Of a stretch of 64,000 nt of DNA, positions 46,485-55,329 are shown piece after piece (position 1 is the first letter of the stretch; every line of letters begins with the position of its first letter). Both the position numbers and the translations under genes were made by a program. The DNA is from Streptococcus bovimastitidis (lineage in GTDB: Bacteria; Bacillota; Bacilli; Lactobacillales; Streptococcaceae). The notes beneath the pieces are model-generated. The model saw only the letters and a list, made by a program, of their open reading frames with translations. It had not been told where the DNA came from and ran no database searches. The stretch lies in NCBI RefSeq assembly GCF_001885095.1, contig NZ_LZDD01000003.1, positions 236,978 to 300,977 on the forward strand. Direction: 5' to 3'.

Positions 46485-47429
46485 ATGTCTGAAGATAAAT
46501 TATTAGTAAGAATTGCGGAAATGTATTATCAAGAAAATAAGACCCAAAGTCAAATTTCTAGGGAATTAGGAATTCATAGAACCACAATAAGTAGGTTACT
46601 TAAACAATCTAGAGACGAGGGAATCGTTACAATAACAATTAAGTATGATAAAGCAGGTACTTATAGTATTGAACAACAACTTGAGTCAAACTTTGGATTA
46701 CATAAAGCTATTGTTATCCCTACTGCGACTGATATGACTAGAAAACAAAAAGACTTATCCTTAGCTGAGGGGCTGTCATCATATCTAAAAGAACTTCTTC
46801 ATGATAAAATGATAATTGGATTTTCCTGGGGAGAAACAATGTCTGCGGTTTCAGAAAAAATGCCTAGCCTAAAACTAAAAGATATTATTTGTGTCCCAAT
46901 GATAGGTGGCCCCTCAGGGAGACTTATTAGTGATTACCATGTTAATACAATTGCTTATGAAGCAGCTAAAAAATTAAATGGCAAGGCTTTAATGATTGAC
47001 TCACCAGCAATTCTTGAAACAAGTTCTCTAAGGGAGCAACTCATGAAAAATGAATTCAATCAAGAATTTTTAACATATTGGGATAATTTAGATGTTGCAA
47101 TAATGGGTGTGGGTAGTCCAATTTTAATGAACAATCAAACGTGGCAGGACTTCTATGGTAAGGATATAATTGAAAAAATTAAAGAAAATGATATGGTCGG
47201 GGATGTTGTTTCAAGGTTTTATAATAGTATTGGTGATCATATTGAAAGTGAACTTGATGATAGAATTATTGGTATTTCAGTTGAAAAACTTAGAAAGTGT
47301 CCTTATCGGATTGGTATTGCTGAATCACGTGGTAAAGTTCCAGCATTGATTGGAGCCCTCAGGGGGAGATATATCAATATATTAGTCACAACAGAAGATA
47401 CTGCAAGAGATATGTTGAAACATATCTGA
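46485..47429 (+). CDS. sorR: SorC/DeoR-type sugar-binding transcriptional regulator
   Basis: The 314 aa protein has an N-terminal helix-turn-helix (MYYQENKTQSQISRELGIHRTTISRLLKQ, residues 13-41) and a C-terminal sugar-phosphate-binding domain (GFSWGETMSAV, VPMIGGPSG, ALMIDSPAILET). In L. casei the sorbose operon is controlled by SorR of this family. It lies immediately upstream of the sor operon on the same strand, with its own terminator between. Palindromes with a common half-site are found before both this gene and the operon. Confidence 0.87.
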   Translation: MSEDKLLVRIAEMYYQENKTQSQISRELGIHRTTISRLLKQSRDEGIVTITIKYDKAGTYSIEQQLESNFGLHKAIVIPTATDMTRKQKDLSLAEGLSSYLKELLHDKMIIGFSWGETMSAVSEKMPSLKLKDIICVPMIGGPSGRLISDYHVNTIAYEAAKKLNGKALMIDSPAILETSSLREQLMKNEFNQEFLTYWDNLDVAIMGVGSPILMNNQTWQDFYGKDIIEKIKENDMVGDVVSRFYNSIGDHIESELDDRIIGISVEKLRKCPYRIGIAESRGKVPALIGALRGRYINILVTTEDTARDMLKHI

Positions 47430-47460
47430 AAAGAGTTGATGGTAACCATCAACTCTTTTT
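47429..47460 (+). terminator. Terminator of sorR
   Basis: Perfect inverted repeat of about 15 bp (AAAAGAGTTGATGG with its complement) followed by T, starting at the stop codon. Confidence 0.88.
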
Positions 47461-47481
47461 ATTAACTCTTCTATTACAACA

Positions 47482-47534
47482 TTGTGAAATTGATTTCACA
47501 AAAGTGTTGACAAAATTAAAAAGGGTGTTATACT
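47482..47534 (+). promoter_or_regulatory. Operator and promoter of the sor operon
   Basis: A perfect 20-bp dyad, TTGTGAAAT-TG-ATTTCACAA (47482-47501), lies just upstream of TTGACA (47507-47512), which is spaced 16 bp from TATACT (47529-47534). A second small dyad TAACA-AA-TGTTA follows at 47542-47553. The position fits activation or repression by the SorC-type regulator. Confidence 0.75.
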
Positions 47535-47582
47535 AAACTTGTAACAAATGTTAAACCCAAGTCACAAATGAGAGGTTGAAAA

Positions 47583-48380
47583 ATGGATTGGTTAAATATT
47601 TCAGAAAAAGTAGCTATTGTAACAGGTGGTTCATCTGGTATCGGTAAGGCGATTGTAGAAGAATTGCTTGAAGATGGTGTTAAAGTCGCAAATTTTGATT
47701 TAACTACCCTAGATTTAACGGATGAAAATTTGCTATCAATAAAAGTTGACATTACTAATCGTCAGCAAGTTGAAGAAGCAGTTGATAAAGTTGTAACTAA
47801 ATTTGGTAAAGTTGATGCTCTTGTTAACAATGCTGGAATAAATGTACCTAGTTTACTAGTTGACGGTAAGTCACCACAAAGTATTTATGAAATTAGTGAT
47901 AAATTATTTGATAAGATCACAACAATTAACCAAAAAGGATTATTCATAATGAGTCAAATCGTAGGTAGAATATTCGTTGAGAATAAGTCAGGTGTAATTA
48001 TTAACATGTCATCAGAAGCTGGGCTTGAAGGTTCTGAAGGTCAAAGTGTTTACGCAGCTACTAAAGCAGCTGTTTATAGTTACACACGGTCTTGGTCAAA
48101 GGAGCTTGGAAAACATGGGATTCGAGTTGTTGGGATCGCTCCAGGAATTATGGAAGCAACTGGTCTAAGAACTCAATCCTATGAGGAAGCTTTAGCTTAT
48201 ACGAGAGGAAAAACTGTTAGCGACATTAGAGCTGGTTATTCATCTACTAGCACTACACCATTAGGACGGAGTGGAAAATTAAGCGAGGTCGCTAATTTAG
48301 TAGCTTACTATATTTCTGATAGATCTAGTTATATTACTGGTGTTACAACCAATGTAGCCGGTGGAAAGACCCGAGGATAA
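47583..48380 (+). CDS. sorF: Sorbitol-6-phosphate 2-dehydrogenase (SDR family)
   Basis: The 265 aa short-chain dehydrogenase has the NAD-binding glycines IVTGGSSGIGKAI (residues 12-24), NNAG, and the catalytic Ser/YAATK. The C-terminal AGGKTRG stretch is typical of the sorbitol-phosphate dehydrogenase branch. In the L-sorbose pathway it oxidises D-sorbitol-6-phosphate to fructose-6-phosphate. It is first in the operon, as sorF in L. casei. GAGAGG precedes the ATG by 7 nt. Confidence 0.85.
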   Translation: MDWLNISEKVAIVTGGSSGIGKAIVEELLEDGVKVANFDLTTLDLTDENLLSIKVDITNRQQVEEAVDKVVTKFGKVDALVNNAGINVPSLLVDGKSPQSIYEISDKLFDKITTINQKGLFIMSQIVGRIFVENKSGVIINMSSEAGLEGSEGQSVYAATKAAVYSYTRSWSKELGKHGIRVVGIAPGIMEATGLRTQSYEEALAYTRGKTVSDIRAGYSSTSTTPLGRSGKLSEVANLVAYYISDRSSYITGVTTNVAGGKTRG

Positions 48381-48385
48381 ATTGT

Positions 48386-48808
48386 ATGAATCATATCATT
48401 TTAATCGCCCATGGTAGATTGGCCTTAGAAATGAAGAATTCAGCTCAGATGTTATATGGAGAACTGCCAAATTTCCATGCCATTGAATTTTTAGCTGAGG
48501 AAGGATTAGATAATCTGCAAGAAAAGATTTCCAAAAAATTGGAAGCGCTTAAATCTCCTGTGCTTATTTTTGCAGACTTATTTTGCGGAACACCCTTTAA
48601 TGCAAGTTGTGCTGTATCTATGAAGAATCCAACTAGTTCAATTGAAATTATTTCAGGAATGTCACTTCCTTTGGTACTGGAAGCAGCTGTTTTAAATAAT
48701 AGTGGTAAATCGCTTAATGAGATTTCAAAAAGTCTTATTTCTATGGCTAGTGAAACTGTTAGAATCTTTGAACAAGATCAGAATCAAGATGAAGAGGATT
48801 TGTTATGA
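48386..48808 (+). CDS. sorA: PTS EIIA, mannose/sorbose family
   Basis: The 140 aa protein starts NHIILIAHGRLALEM, with His9 as the likely phosphorylation site, and contains IFADLFCGTPFNASC, typical of mannose-family EIIA domains. It passes phosphate from HPr to the EIIB encoded next. It begins 5 bp after sorF; its last 4 bp overlap sorB. Confidence 0.88.
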   Translation: MNHIILIAHGRLALEMKNSAQMLYGELPNFHAIEFLAEEGLDNLQEKISKKLEALKSPVLIFADLFCGTPFNASCAVSMKNPTSSIEIISGMSLPLVLEAAVLNNSGKSLNEISKSLISMASETVRIFEQDQNQDEEDLL

Positions 48809-49293
48809 AAATTAAATTAGCAAGAATTGATGACCGATTAATACATGGTCAAGTTGCAACTGTATGGGCAAAAGAAGCAAATGCTGAAAGAATCATCATT
48901 CCTAGTGATGAAGTTGCTAATGATGAGATCCGGAGGACTTTGGTTAAGCAGGCAGCACCTCCAGGTGTAAAAGTAAATGTTATTACAACTGAGAAAGCCA
49001 TTAAAGTTTTTCACAATCCCAAATATGAGAATGACACAGTCTTCTTTCTGTTTACAAAACCTAGTGAGGTTTTGGAATTAGTAAATGCAGGAATCCCTAT
49101 TCAGTCAATTAATATTGGTGGAATGCAATATAAAGAAGGAAGAGTTCAAATTACTAAAGCTATTTCTGTTTTTAAAGAAGATATTGATGCTTTTTATGAA
49201 CTTGAAAAACATGGTGTCAAATTAGACTGCCGAGTTGTTTCAACTGATACACCTAAGGATTTTAAAGCTTTACTCGATTCAGTAACTGTGTAA
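48805..49293 (+). CDS. sorB: PTS EIIB, mannose/sorbose family
   Basis: The 162 aa protein begins IKLARIDDRLIHGQVATVWA, with the active-site His14 of the mannose-family EIIB, and includes RIIIPSDEVANDEI. It accepts phosphate from EIIA and phosphorylates the incoming sugar, expected to be L-sorbose at C1. It overlaps sorA by 4 bp (ATGA). Confidence 0.9.
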   Translation: MKIKLARIDDRLIHGQVATVWAKEANAERIIIPSDEVANDEIRRTLVKQAAPPGVKVNVITTEKAIKVFHNPKYENDTVFFLFTKPSEVLELVNAGIPIQSINIGGMQYKEGRVQITKAISVFKEDIDAFYELEKHGVKLDCRVVSTDTPKDFKALLDSVTV

Positions 49294-49315
49294 ACATTTT
49301 AAAGGAGAATGAATA

Positions 49316-50119
49316 ATGGAATTATCATTGTTTCAAGTAGTTTTAGTATTTATTTGGTCTAGTATTACTGGTATGGGAAGTGTTCTAGACGAATTTCAAA
49401 CGCATAGACCACTAATTGCATGTACCGTAACGGGATTAATTTTAGGTGATTTAACAACGGGCATCATTTTAGGAGGAACATTAGAACTCATTGCCTTAGG
49501 ATGGATGAATATTGGAGCAGCTCAATCACCTGATTCAGCTTTAGCCAGTGTTATTTCTACTATTTTAGTTGTTGTCGGTAATCAAGATATTCAAAAAGGT
49601 ATTGCAATTGCATTACCAGTTGCTGTTGCAGGACAAGTTTTAACTGTACTCGTTCGTACAGTTACTGTTGCAATTCAACATGCCGCTGATAAGGAAGCAG
49701 AGAATGCTAATTTTAGAAAAATTATCTTCTTACATTTTTTCGCACTTATTTTTCAAGCAATGCGCGTTGCCATACCTGCTACAATGGTAGCAATTTTTGT
49801 AGATGCACGTGCTGTAATTACAATGTTAAATGCGATTCCTGAGGTAATAACGGGAGGGCTAGCTGTAGCTGGTGGCATGATTGTTGTAGTAGGTTATGCA
49901 ATGGTGCTTAATATGATGTATATTAAATACCTTCTTCCATTTTTCTTTGCAGGTTTTATCCTTGGAGGTTATCTTGACCTAAGTCTATTATCTTTTGGGA
50001 TTTTAGGGTTGATTATTGCTCTGATTTATGTACAATTAAATCCTAATTTTGCAAATAAGGTGCAAACTGTTTCATATGCTGGAACTAGTGTATTAGCAGA
50101 TGATGAATTAGAAGACTAA
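49316..50119 (+). CDS. sorC: PTS EIIC, mannose/sorbose family
   Basis: The 267 aa membrane protein shows FQTHRPLIACTVTGLILGDLTTGIILGGTLELIALGWMNIGAAQSPD-type sequence, which is diagnostic of mannose-family EIIC. It forms the translocation channel together with EIID. An AAAGGAG ribosome binding site lies 8 nt before the ATG. Confidence 0.92.
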   Translation: MELSLFQVVLVFIWSSITGMGSVLDEFQTHRPLIACTVTGLILGDLTTGIILGGTLELIALGWMNIGAAQSPDSALASVISTILVVVGNQDIQKGIAIALPVAVAGQVLTVLVRTVTVAIQHAADKEAENANFRKIIFLHFFALIFQAMRVAIPATMVAIFVDARAVITMLNAIPEVITGGLAVAGGMIVVVGYAMVLNMMYIKYLLPFFFAGFILGGYLDLSLLSFGILGLIIALIYVQLNPNFANKVQTVSYAGTSVLADDELED

Positions 50120-50132
50120 AGGGGTAAGAAAA

Positions 50133-50975
50133 ATGACAAGAGAAAAAAACATAAGAATGAATAGCATTACAAAAAAAGATATGTTCATGACCTTCATTTA
50201 TTCCAATTTCCAACAAGCATCGTTTAATTTTGAAAGAATCCATGCATTAGCTTTCTGTGTTGATATGATACCAACAATTAAACGTGTTTACACAAAAAAA
50301 GAGGATCAGGTTGCAGCATTAAGGAGACATTTAACCTTCTTTAACGTTACACCTGCTATGTGTGGTCCAGTAATTGGAGTCACAATGGCTATGGAAGAAG
50401 CTAAAGCAAATGGTGCAGACTTAGATGATGGAACAATTAGTAGTTTGAAAATTGGTTTAATGGGACCACTTTGTGGAGTTGGCGATCCGCTTGTTTGGGG
50501 AACCTTAAGACCAATACTTGCAGCTATTGGTGCTTCAATGGCTCTAACTGGACAAGTTCTTGGACCAATTATATTTTTCTTGGCATTTAATGCAGCTCGT
50601 ATGGCAATTAAATGGTATGGATTAACTTATGGCTTTAAACAAGGTTTGGGAATAGTGAAAAACTTGTCAGGGAATATTCTTCCAAAATTAACAGAAGGTG
50701 CTACTATTCTAGGTTTATTTATTATGGGAGTCCTTGTTACGAAATGGACGAGTATCAATGTTGCTCTAGCTGCATATAAAACAAAAGGTGAGGACGGTAA
50801 AATAATTACCACAACCATTCAAAATATCCTGGATCAACTTGTTCCTGGTTTATTACCCTTAATACTAACTTTCGCAATGATGTATCTTTTACGCAAAAAA
50901 GTTAGTCCAATTCTATTAATTTTTGCATTATTTGCAGTAGGAATTTTAGGATATGCCTTAGGAATTTTAAAATAA
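50133..50975 (+). CDS. sorD: PTS EIID, mannose/sorbose family
   Basis: The 280 aa protein begins with the EIID pattern (ITKKDMFMTFIYSNFQQASFNFERIHALAF), followed by HLTFFNVTP and LMGPLCGVGDPLVWGTLRPI, and ends in hydrophobic helices. EIID exists only in the mannose family, so the four genes form a complete permease. It begins 13 bp after the sorC stop and leads into the dehydrogenase gene. Confidence 0.92.
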   Translation: MTREKNIRMNSITKKDMFMTFIYSNFQQASFNFERIHALAFCVDMIPTIKRVYTKKEDQVAALRRHLTFFNVTPAMCGPVIGVTMAMEEAKANGADLDDGTISSLKIGLMGPLCGVGDPLVWGTLRPILAAIGASMALTGQVLGPIIFFLAFNAARMAIKWYGLTYGFKQGLGIVKNLSGNILPKLTEGATILGLFIMGVLVTKWTSINVALAAYKTKGEDGKIITTTIQNILDQLVPGLLPLILTFAMMYLLRKKVSPILLIFALFAVGILGYALGILK

Positions 50976-50987
50976 AGGAGATAAGTA

Positions 50988-52220
50988 ATGAAAACAAAAG
51001 CAGTTAGATTATATGGCAAAAACGATTTAAGACTTGAGGAATTTGAATTACCTGAAATTAGTAAAGATGAAATTTTGGCATCGGTAGTGACTGATAGTAT
51101 CTGTATGTCCTCATGGAAGCTAGCAAATCAAGGTGAGAACCACAAAAAGACGCCAAATGATTTATCTAATAACCCAATTATAATTGGTCATGAATTTTGT
51201 GGTGAAATTATTAGAGTAGGTGAAAATTGGAAGCATAAATTTAAAACTGGTCAAAAATATGTTGTTCAAGCAAACTTACAATTACCTGATAGACCAGATT
51301 GTCCAGGTTATTCCTATCCTTATACGGGTGGAGATGCTACCTATATCATTATTGATAAAGATGTTTTAAATCAAGATTGTTTAATCCCCTATGAAGGTGA
51401 CAGTTATTTTGAAGGGTCTCTTCTAGAACCCTTATCATGTGTTATTGGTGCTTTTGAGGCCAACTATCACTTGATTGAGGGTTCTTACAATCATAAAATG
51501 GGAATTAAAGAAAATGGAAATATGTTAATATTGGGTGGGACTGGTCCAATGGGATTATTAGCAATAGACTATGCCTTGCATGGACCAATTAATCCTAAAA
51601 ATCTTGTGATTACAGATATTAATCAAGATAAATTGGATCGTGCTAAAAGACTTTATCCATCAACAGAAAAAACAAAAGTATTCTTTGTAAATACAAAAGA
51701 TTTGGAAAATCAAGTTGATTCTTTAAAAAAAGTTCTTTCAGATGAATTATATGATGACATTTTTGTACTAGTTCCATCGGAATCTTTAGTAACAGATGCT
51801 TCAAAATTATTAGCTGCAGATGCTTGTTTAAATTTCTTTGCAGGACCACAAAACAAAGATTTCTTTGCACCAATCAATTTTTACGATATTCATTATTCAT
51901 TTACACACTATGTAGGAACTTCAGGTGGAAATATTAATGATATGAAGAAGGCTGTTAAAGCTGTAGAAAATGGGTCTGTGACCGTTGCAAATATTGTTAC
52001 TCACATTTTAGGACTAGATTCACTTGCTGAAACAACACAAAATCAACCTCAAATTGGTGGGGGCAAGAAACTTGTTTATACGCAGAAACAATTTGAAAGA
52101 ATGGCTTTAAGTGAAGTAGGCTGTTTTGATAAAGAATTAGCTGCTATTATTTCTGAAAATAATGGTATTTGGAGTAAAAAAGCAGAAGATTATATTATAG
52201 AAAATTATCGTGAAATTTAG
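50988..52220 (+). CDS. sorE: Zinc-type dehydrogenase, probable L-sorbose-1-phosphate reductase
   Basis: The 410 aa protein is a medium-chain dehydrogenase of the longer type: IIGHEFCGEIIRVG contains the His-Glu pair of the zinc site, a cofactor loop LGGTGPMGLLAIDYAL (residues about 180-195) follows, and YDDIFVLVPSE comes later. In L. casei SorE reduces L-sorbose-1-phosphate to sorbitol-6-phosphate, which SorF then oxidises. Its placement as last gene of the operon supports this. GGAG precedes ATG by 8 nt. A terminator overlaps the following relic. Confidence 0.82.
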   Translation: MKTKAVRLYGKNDLRLEEFELPEISKDEILASVVTDSICMSSWKLANQGENHKKTPNDLSNNPIIIGHEFCGEIIRVGENWKHKFKTGQKYVVQANLQLPDRPDCPGYSYPYTGGDATYIIIDKDVLNQDCLIPYEGDSYFEGSLLEPLSCVIGAFEANYHLIEGSYNHKMGIKENGNMLILGGTGPMGLLAIDYALHGPINPKNLVITDINQDKLDRAKRLYPSTEKTKVFFVNTKDLENQVDSLKKVLSDELYDDIFVLVPSESLVTDASKLLAADACLNFFAGPQNKDFFAPINFYDIHYSFTHYVGTSGGNINDMKKAVKAVENGSVTVANIVTHILGLDSLAETTQNQPQIGGGKKLVYTQKQFERMALSEVGCFDKELAAIISENNGIWSKKAEDYIIENYREI

Positions 52221-52238
52221 CTAATAAAAAATATATTC

Positions 52239-52268
52239 AAAAGAGCATTCGTATTGAATGCCCTTTTA
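52239..52268 (+). terminator. Terminator of the sor operon
   Basis: AAAAGAGCATTC pairs with GAATGCCCTTTT around GTATT, then ATTT. Confidence 0.75.
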
Positions 52269-52523
52269 TTTCAGAAGGAGCCATTCCATTTGATGCTAGG
52301 GGTTCTATTTAAGTCCTTCCATTTTGTATTGTTGGGTTGGTTCAGCTTAGCCGGTGCTTTATTCCTTGCTTTTAGCTGTACATTACGGACACCTCACGGA
52401 GGAATCTTTGTTCTACCAACAATTGGGCATACTTTAATGTATGCTTTAGCTATTTTAATTGGTTCGGTTGTGGGATGCTTAATCCTAGCAATCCTCAAAA
52501 AGCCATTACCTAACGAGGAATAA
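52269..52523 (+). pseudogene. Relic of a fructose-type PTS EIIC (C-terminal part)
   Basis: The frame holds only the last part of a fructose-family EIIC: two hydrophobic segments around SCTLRTPHGGIFVLPT, where the PHGG(I/L) turn is diagnostic. The open frame can only start at a TTG in the preceding terminator, no ribosome binding site is present, and the first several hundred codons are missing. It directly abuts an rpiA relic. It is most likely the end of a former sugar operon whose front was deleted or replaced by the sor operon. Confidence 0.75.
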
Positions 52524-53193
52524 TCAAGAAAGAAAAATGTGCTCAGCTAGCTTTTGAAATGATTGAAGATGGCATGTTGATTGGCCTAGGAGGTGGATCA
52601 ACAGTTGCTCTAATCATTGATAAACTAGCAAAAGCTCAAAAAATGTAACAGTTATCACGGCTTCCTATGAGACAAAAATGAGATGCAAAGAAAATGAGAT
52701 CCCTATTCAAGAACTTGAGGATACAGCTTTGGTTAGTTTAGCATTTGACGGCTGTGATGAAGTAGATGCTAATTTAAATGCCTTAAAATCTTGTGGTGGT
52801 AATCACACGAGGGAGAAAATACTAGCCCAAATGGCAGAGTCCTATATTCTCCTTGCAGATGACAGTAAATATCACGAGAAGCTTGCCTTTGCTTTTCCAA
52901 TCTGTTTAGAGGTTTTACCTTCATCGTATAGTTTTATCAAGAAAATTCTTAGGGAAAAAGCTATCAAGTTGGAATCACGAAAAGGTCAAGGAAAAGTCGG
53001 CTTAGTCATTAGTGATGATGGCAATTATTTAATGGATGCTTACTTTGAACAAGTTGATGATTTGGAAGATTTAGCTAAAACATTGGATAGTCTTCCAGGT
53101 CTTGTTGGACATTCTTTATTCTACAAAGTGGCTAGTAAAGTTATTATTGCCAAAGAAAATGATAAGATAATAAAAGAGAGGAAATCAAAATGA
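52523..53193 (+). pseudogene. rpiA: Ribose-5-phosphate isomerase A, frameshifted and start-less
   Basis: Two frames together match RpiA. The first reads CAQLAFEMIEDGMLIGLGGGST (the phosphate-binding GTGST region) and stops at 52647. After a shift it continues VTVITASYETK, FDGCDEVDANLNALKSCGGNHTREK (family DGADEVD ... KGGG ... REK), up to the normal C terminus. The break lies in a run of six A at 52638-52643, where seven would keep the frame. No start codon exists in the first frame, since it begins inside an upstream stop. Catalytic positions also differ (GCDE for GADE). The gene is therefore dead on two counts. Confidence 0.82.
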
Positions 53194-54161
53194 CAGAATT
53201 AAATTGGGGAATTTTAGGAACAGGTTGGATTGCACATGAAATGGGTAAGGCCTTGACTGAAGTTAAAGGCAGTATTTATGCCGTATGTGATGCTAATCTT
53301 GCTGGTGCTCAAAAATATGCTGAAGAATTTCAGGTTGAAAAAGCATATGCTAGTGCGGATGACATGATTGCAGATCCTAAAGTTGATATTGTTTATATTG
53401 CCACTCCACATAGTTTACACTACCAATTCATGCGTCAGGCTTTGCTTGCAGGAAAACATGTTTTTTGTGAAAAATCAATCACTGTTAACAGCCGTCAGCT
53501 TGAGGAATGCGTAGCCATTGCCAAAGAAAAGAACTTGGTTATTAGTGATGGGGTTACTCTGCTTCATATGCCACTTTACAAAAAATTGAAAACTATCGTA
53601 GAGAGCGGAGCTATTGGTCAGGTTAAAATGATACAAGTTAACTTTGGTTCATGTAAAGAATATGATATTAATAACCGTTTCTTCTCCAAAGAATTGGCTG
53701 GTGGTGCCCTTCTAGATATCGGTGTCTATGCAACCAGTTTTGCTCGTTTCTTCATGAAGAGTAAGGCTAATGTTGTCCTTACAACGGCTAATTATTTTGA
53801 AACAGGTGTTGATGAAACATCAGGTATTATCTTGAAAAATCCTGATGGCGAGATGGCGGTTATGGCATTAACCATGCGCGCTAAACAACCAAAACGAGGA
53901 GTTATTGCTGGAGAAAAAGGCTATATCGAAATTGTTGAGTATCCAAGAGCTCATCAAGCAACTATTACCTACACAGAAGATGGTAGAACTGAAGTTATCG
54001 AAGATGGTGTTTCAGACAAGGCTCTTCAATATGAAGTAGAAGATATGGAATCCTATATTCGACTAGGAAATGGCCAAGAAAATTTAGAGATTGTAAGAGA
54101 TGTAATGGCAACTTTAACTGCCATTCGTCAACAATGGGGGATGGAATATCCATTTGAATAA
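53190..54161 (+). CDS. Gfo/Idh/MocA-family oxidoreductase
   Basis: The 323 aa protein has an N-terminal Rossmann fold (WGILGTGWIAHEMGKAL), the conserved IATPHSLHY turn, and CEKSITVN, a variant of the usual EKP cofactor loop. The C-terminal part (FGSCKEYDINNRFFSKELAGGALLDIGVYATSF) is the substrate domain with the catalytic Asp-x3-Tyr-like D-IGVY element. These enzymes oxidise or reduce sugars and inositols; the substrate is unknown. It overlaps the rpiA relic by 4 bp, so it was once translationally coupled to it, and is followed by a HAD phosphatase. Confidence 0.88.
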   Translation: MTELNWGILGTGWIAHEMGKALTEVKGSIYAVCDANLAGAQKYAEEFQVEKAYASADDMIADPKVDIVYIATPHSLHYQFMRQALLAGKHVFCEKSITVNSRQLEECVAIAKEKNLVISDGVTLLHMPLYKKLKTIVESGAIGQVKMIQVNFGSCKEYDINNRFFSKELAGGALLDIGVYATSFARFFMKSKANVVLTTANYFETGVDETSGIILKNPDGEMAVMALTMRAKQPKRGVIAGEKGYIEIVEYPRAHQATITYTEDGRTEVIEDGVSDKALQYEVEDMESYIRLGNGQENLEIVRDVMATLTAIRQQWGMEYPFE

Positions 54162-54162
54162 G

Positions 54163-54942
54163 ATGACAAAAAAATATTTTTTCATTGATATCGATGACAC
54201 TTTAACGGATCGAAGCACAGGTAAAGTAGTACCTTCAGCTTTGGAAGCACTCAAAAAGCTACGGGAAGCTGGACACTTTGTCGCTATTGCAACGGGGAGA
54301 GCCCATTATAAAGCTATTCATTTTATGAAGGATAATGGCTTTGATAACATGGTTTGTAATGGTGGCCATGGTATTGTTTTTAATGGTGAGCTCGTTGAAA
54401 ATAAAGGTTTAGATTTTGAAAAGGCTTATGCGGTCTATCAAGAAGCCAGAGATTTGGGTTATGGCATCTATACTGCAGTTGATGACAGTCATAAAGTCTA
54501 TGCCAATGATTTTCTTTTCCATGAGCAAGTCGGTATGCGTAAAGAACCATCTATCTATATTATCGACCCAGAATTTGATCCAAAGACCTTTAAAGAGATT
54601 TTTAAAATGTACGTGGCAGTACCTGAAAAAGAAGAAAAACTCCTCAAATCAAAAGAAGCTATCGGGCATTTGCGTTTTGAAAAAGAATACCTAATGTTCC
54701 AACCGGATGCTAAACTTGCAGGTATATATCGTCTTTTAGAAATTGCTGGCGCAGATAGTCAAGATGTCGTGGTATTTGGTGATGGACGAAATGACATCGA
54801 TATGTTCAATGACCATTTTTATCGCATTGCCATGGGAAATGCCTGTCCAGAGCTGAAAGAATTAGCTGACTACATTACCGACGACAACATTCAAGATGGG
54901 ATTTATAAGGCCTGCCAGGCCCATAATTGGTGGCTAGATTAA
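54163..54942 (+). CDS. HAD-superfamily phosphatase (Cof type)
   Basis: The 259 aa protein has the HAD motifs: FIDIDDTLTD (motif I, nucleophile Asp), ATGRAHYKAI (motif II), a Lys in the KLAG region (III) and VFGDGRNDIDMF (IV), with a C2B cap domain in between. It would dephosphorylate a small sugar phosphate. The start is ATG 54163, directly after the upstream stop, rather than the TTG at 54154 in the same frame. It probably shares the mRNA with the oxidoreductase. Confidence 0.88.
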   Translation: MTKKYFFIDIDDTLTDRSTGKVVPSALEALKKLREAGHFVAIATGRAHYKAIHFMKDNGFDNMVCNGGHGIVFNGELVENKGLDFEKAYAVYQEARDLGYGIYTAVDDSHKVYANDFLFHEQVGMRKEPSIYIIDPEFDPKTFKEIFKMYVAVPEKEEKLLKSKEAIGHLRFEKEYLMFQPDAKLAGIYRLLEIAGADSQDVVVFGDGRNDIDMFNDHFYRIAMGNACPELKELADYITDDNIQDGIYKACQAHNWWLD

Positions 54943-55329
54943 TCTTTCTTACAAGGTAAAATAAAGAGAGCAGGACAAAATTCGGTGCTTTCAATGGAAT
55001 TACCGATTTTATCGTCTTATCTCCGCAATGTTGATTAGGATGGCTGTAGGACTTGTATTATCAATACATTAGGGTCCACTCCAGCTCATCGTTTTGTAAA
55101 CTAGACTATAACCATGAAGAGGCACAGGACATTTGTCCCAGTCTCTTTTTATTTTTTTGATTTTTTTAATAAGGATGATAAAAACACTCCAATACGTAAT
55201 ATTATTAAAAAAATTATACATTATTTTAAAATTTAGTTTACAATTAGATGTCTATATGATATCATTAAGTCACTTATGTAACACAAATGAAACAAAAGAA
55301 ATATTTCAGTAAACTTTATAGAGGTAAAT
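54943..55329. other. Gene-free region with terminator
   Basis: About 390 bp without a coding frame. A terminator-like hairpin lies at 55118-55155 (GGACA/TGTCC with outer pairs, then T). The phrases GAGAGCAGGACAAAA (54969) and GGCACAGGACATTTGTCCCAG (55120-55141) look like members of a small streptococcal intergenic repeat family, which I cannot verify. Downstream, an AT-rich part leads to the FemAB-type gene. Confidence 0.4.

Noticed and set aside
55060..55100. GGGTCCACTCC motif resembling half of the MerR dyad at 43727
   Set aside because: It is not a full dyad and no matching -35/-10 pair is found; a similar phrase at 58735 is also isolated, so I treat them as chance.
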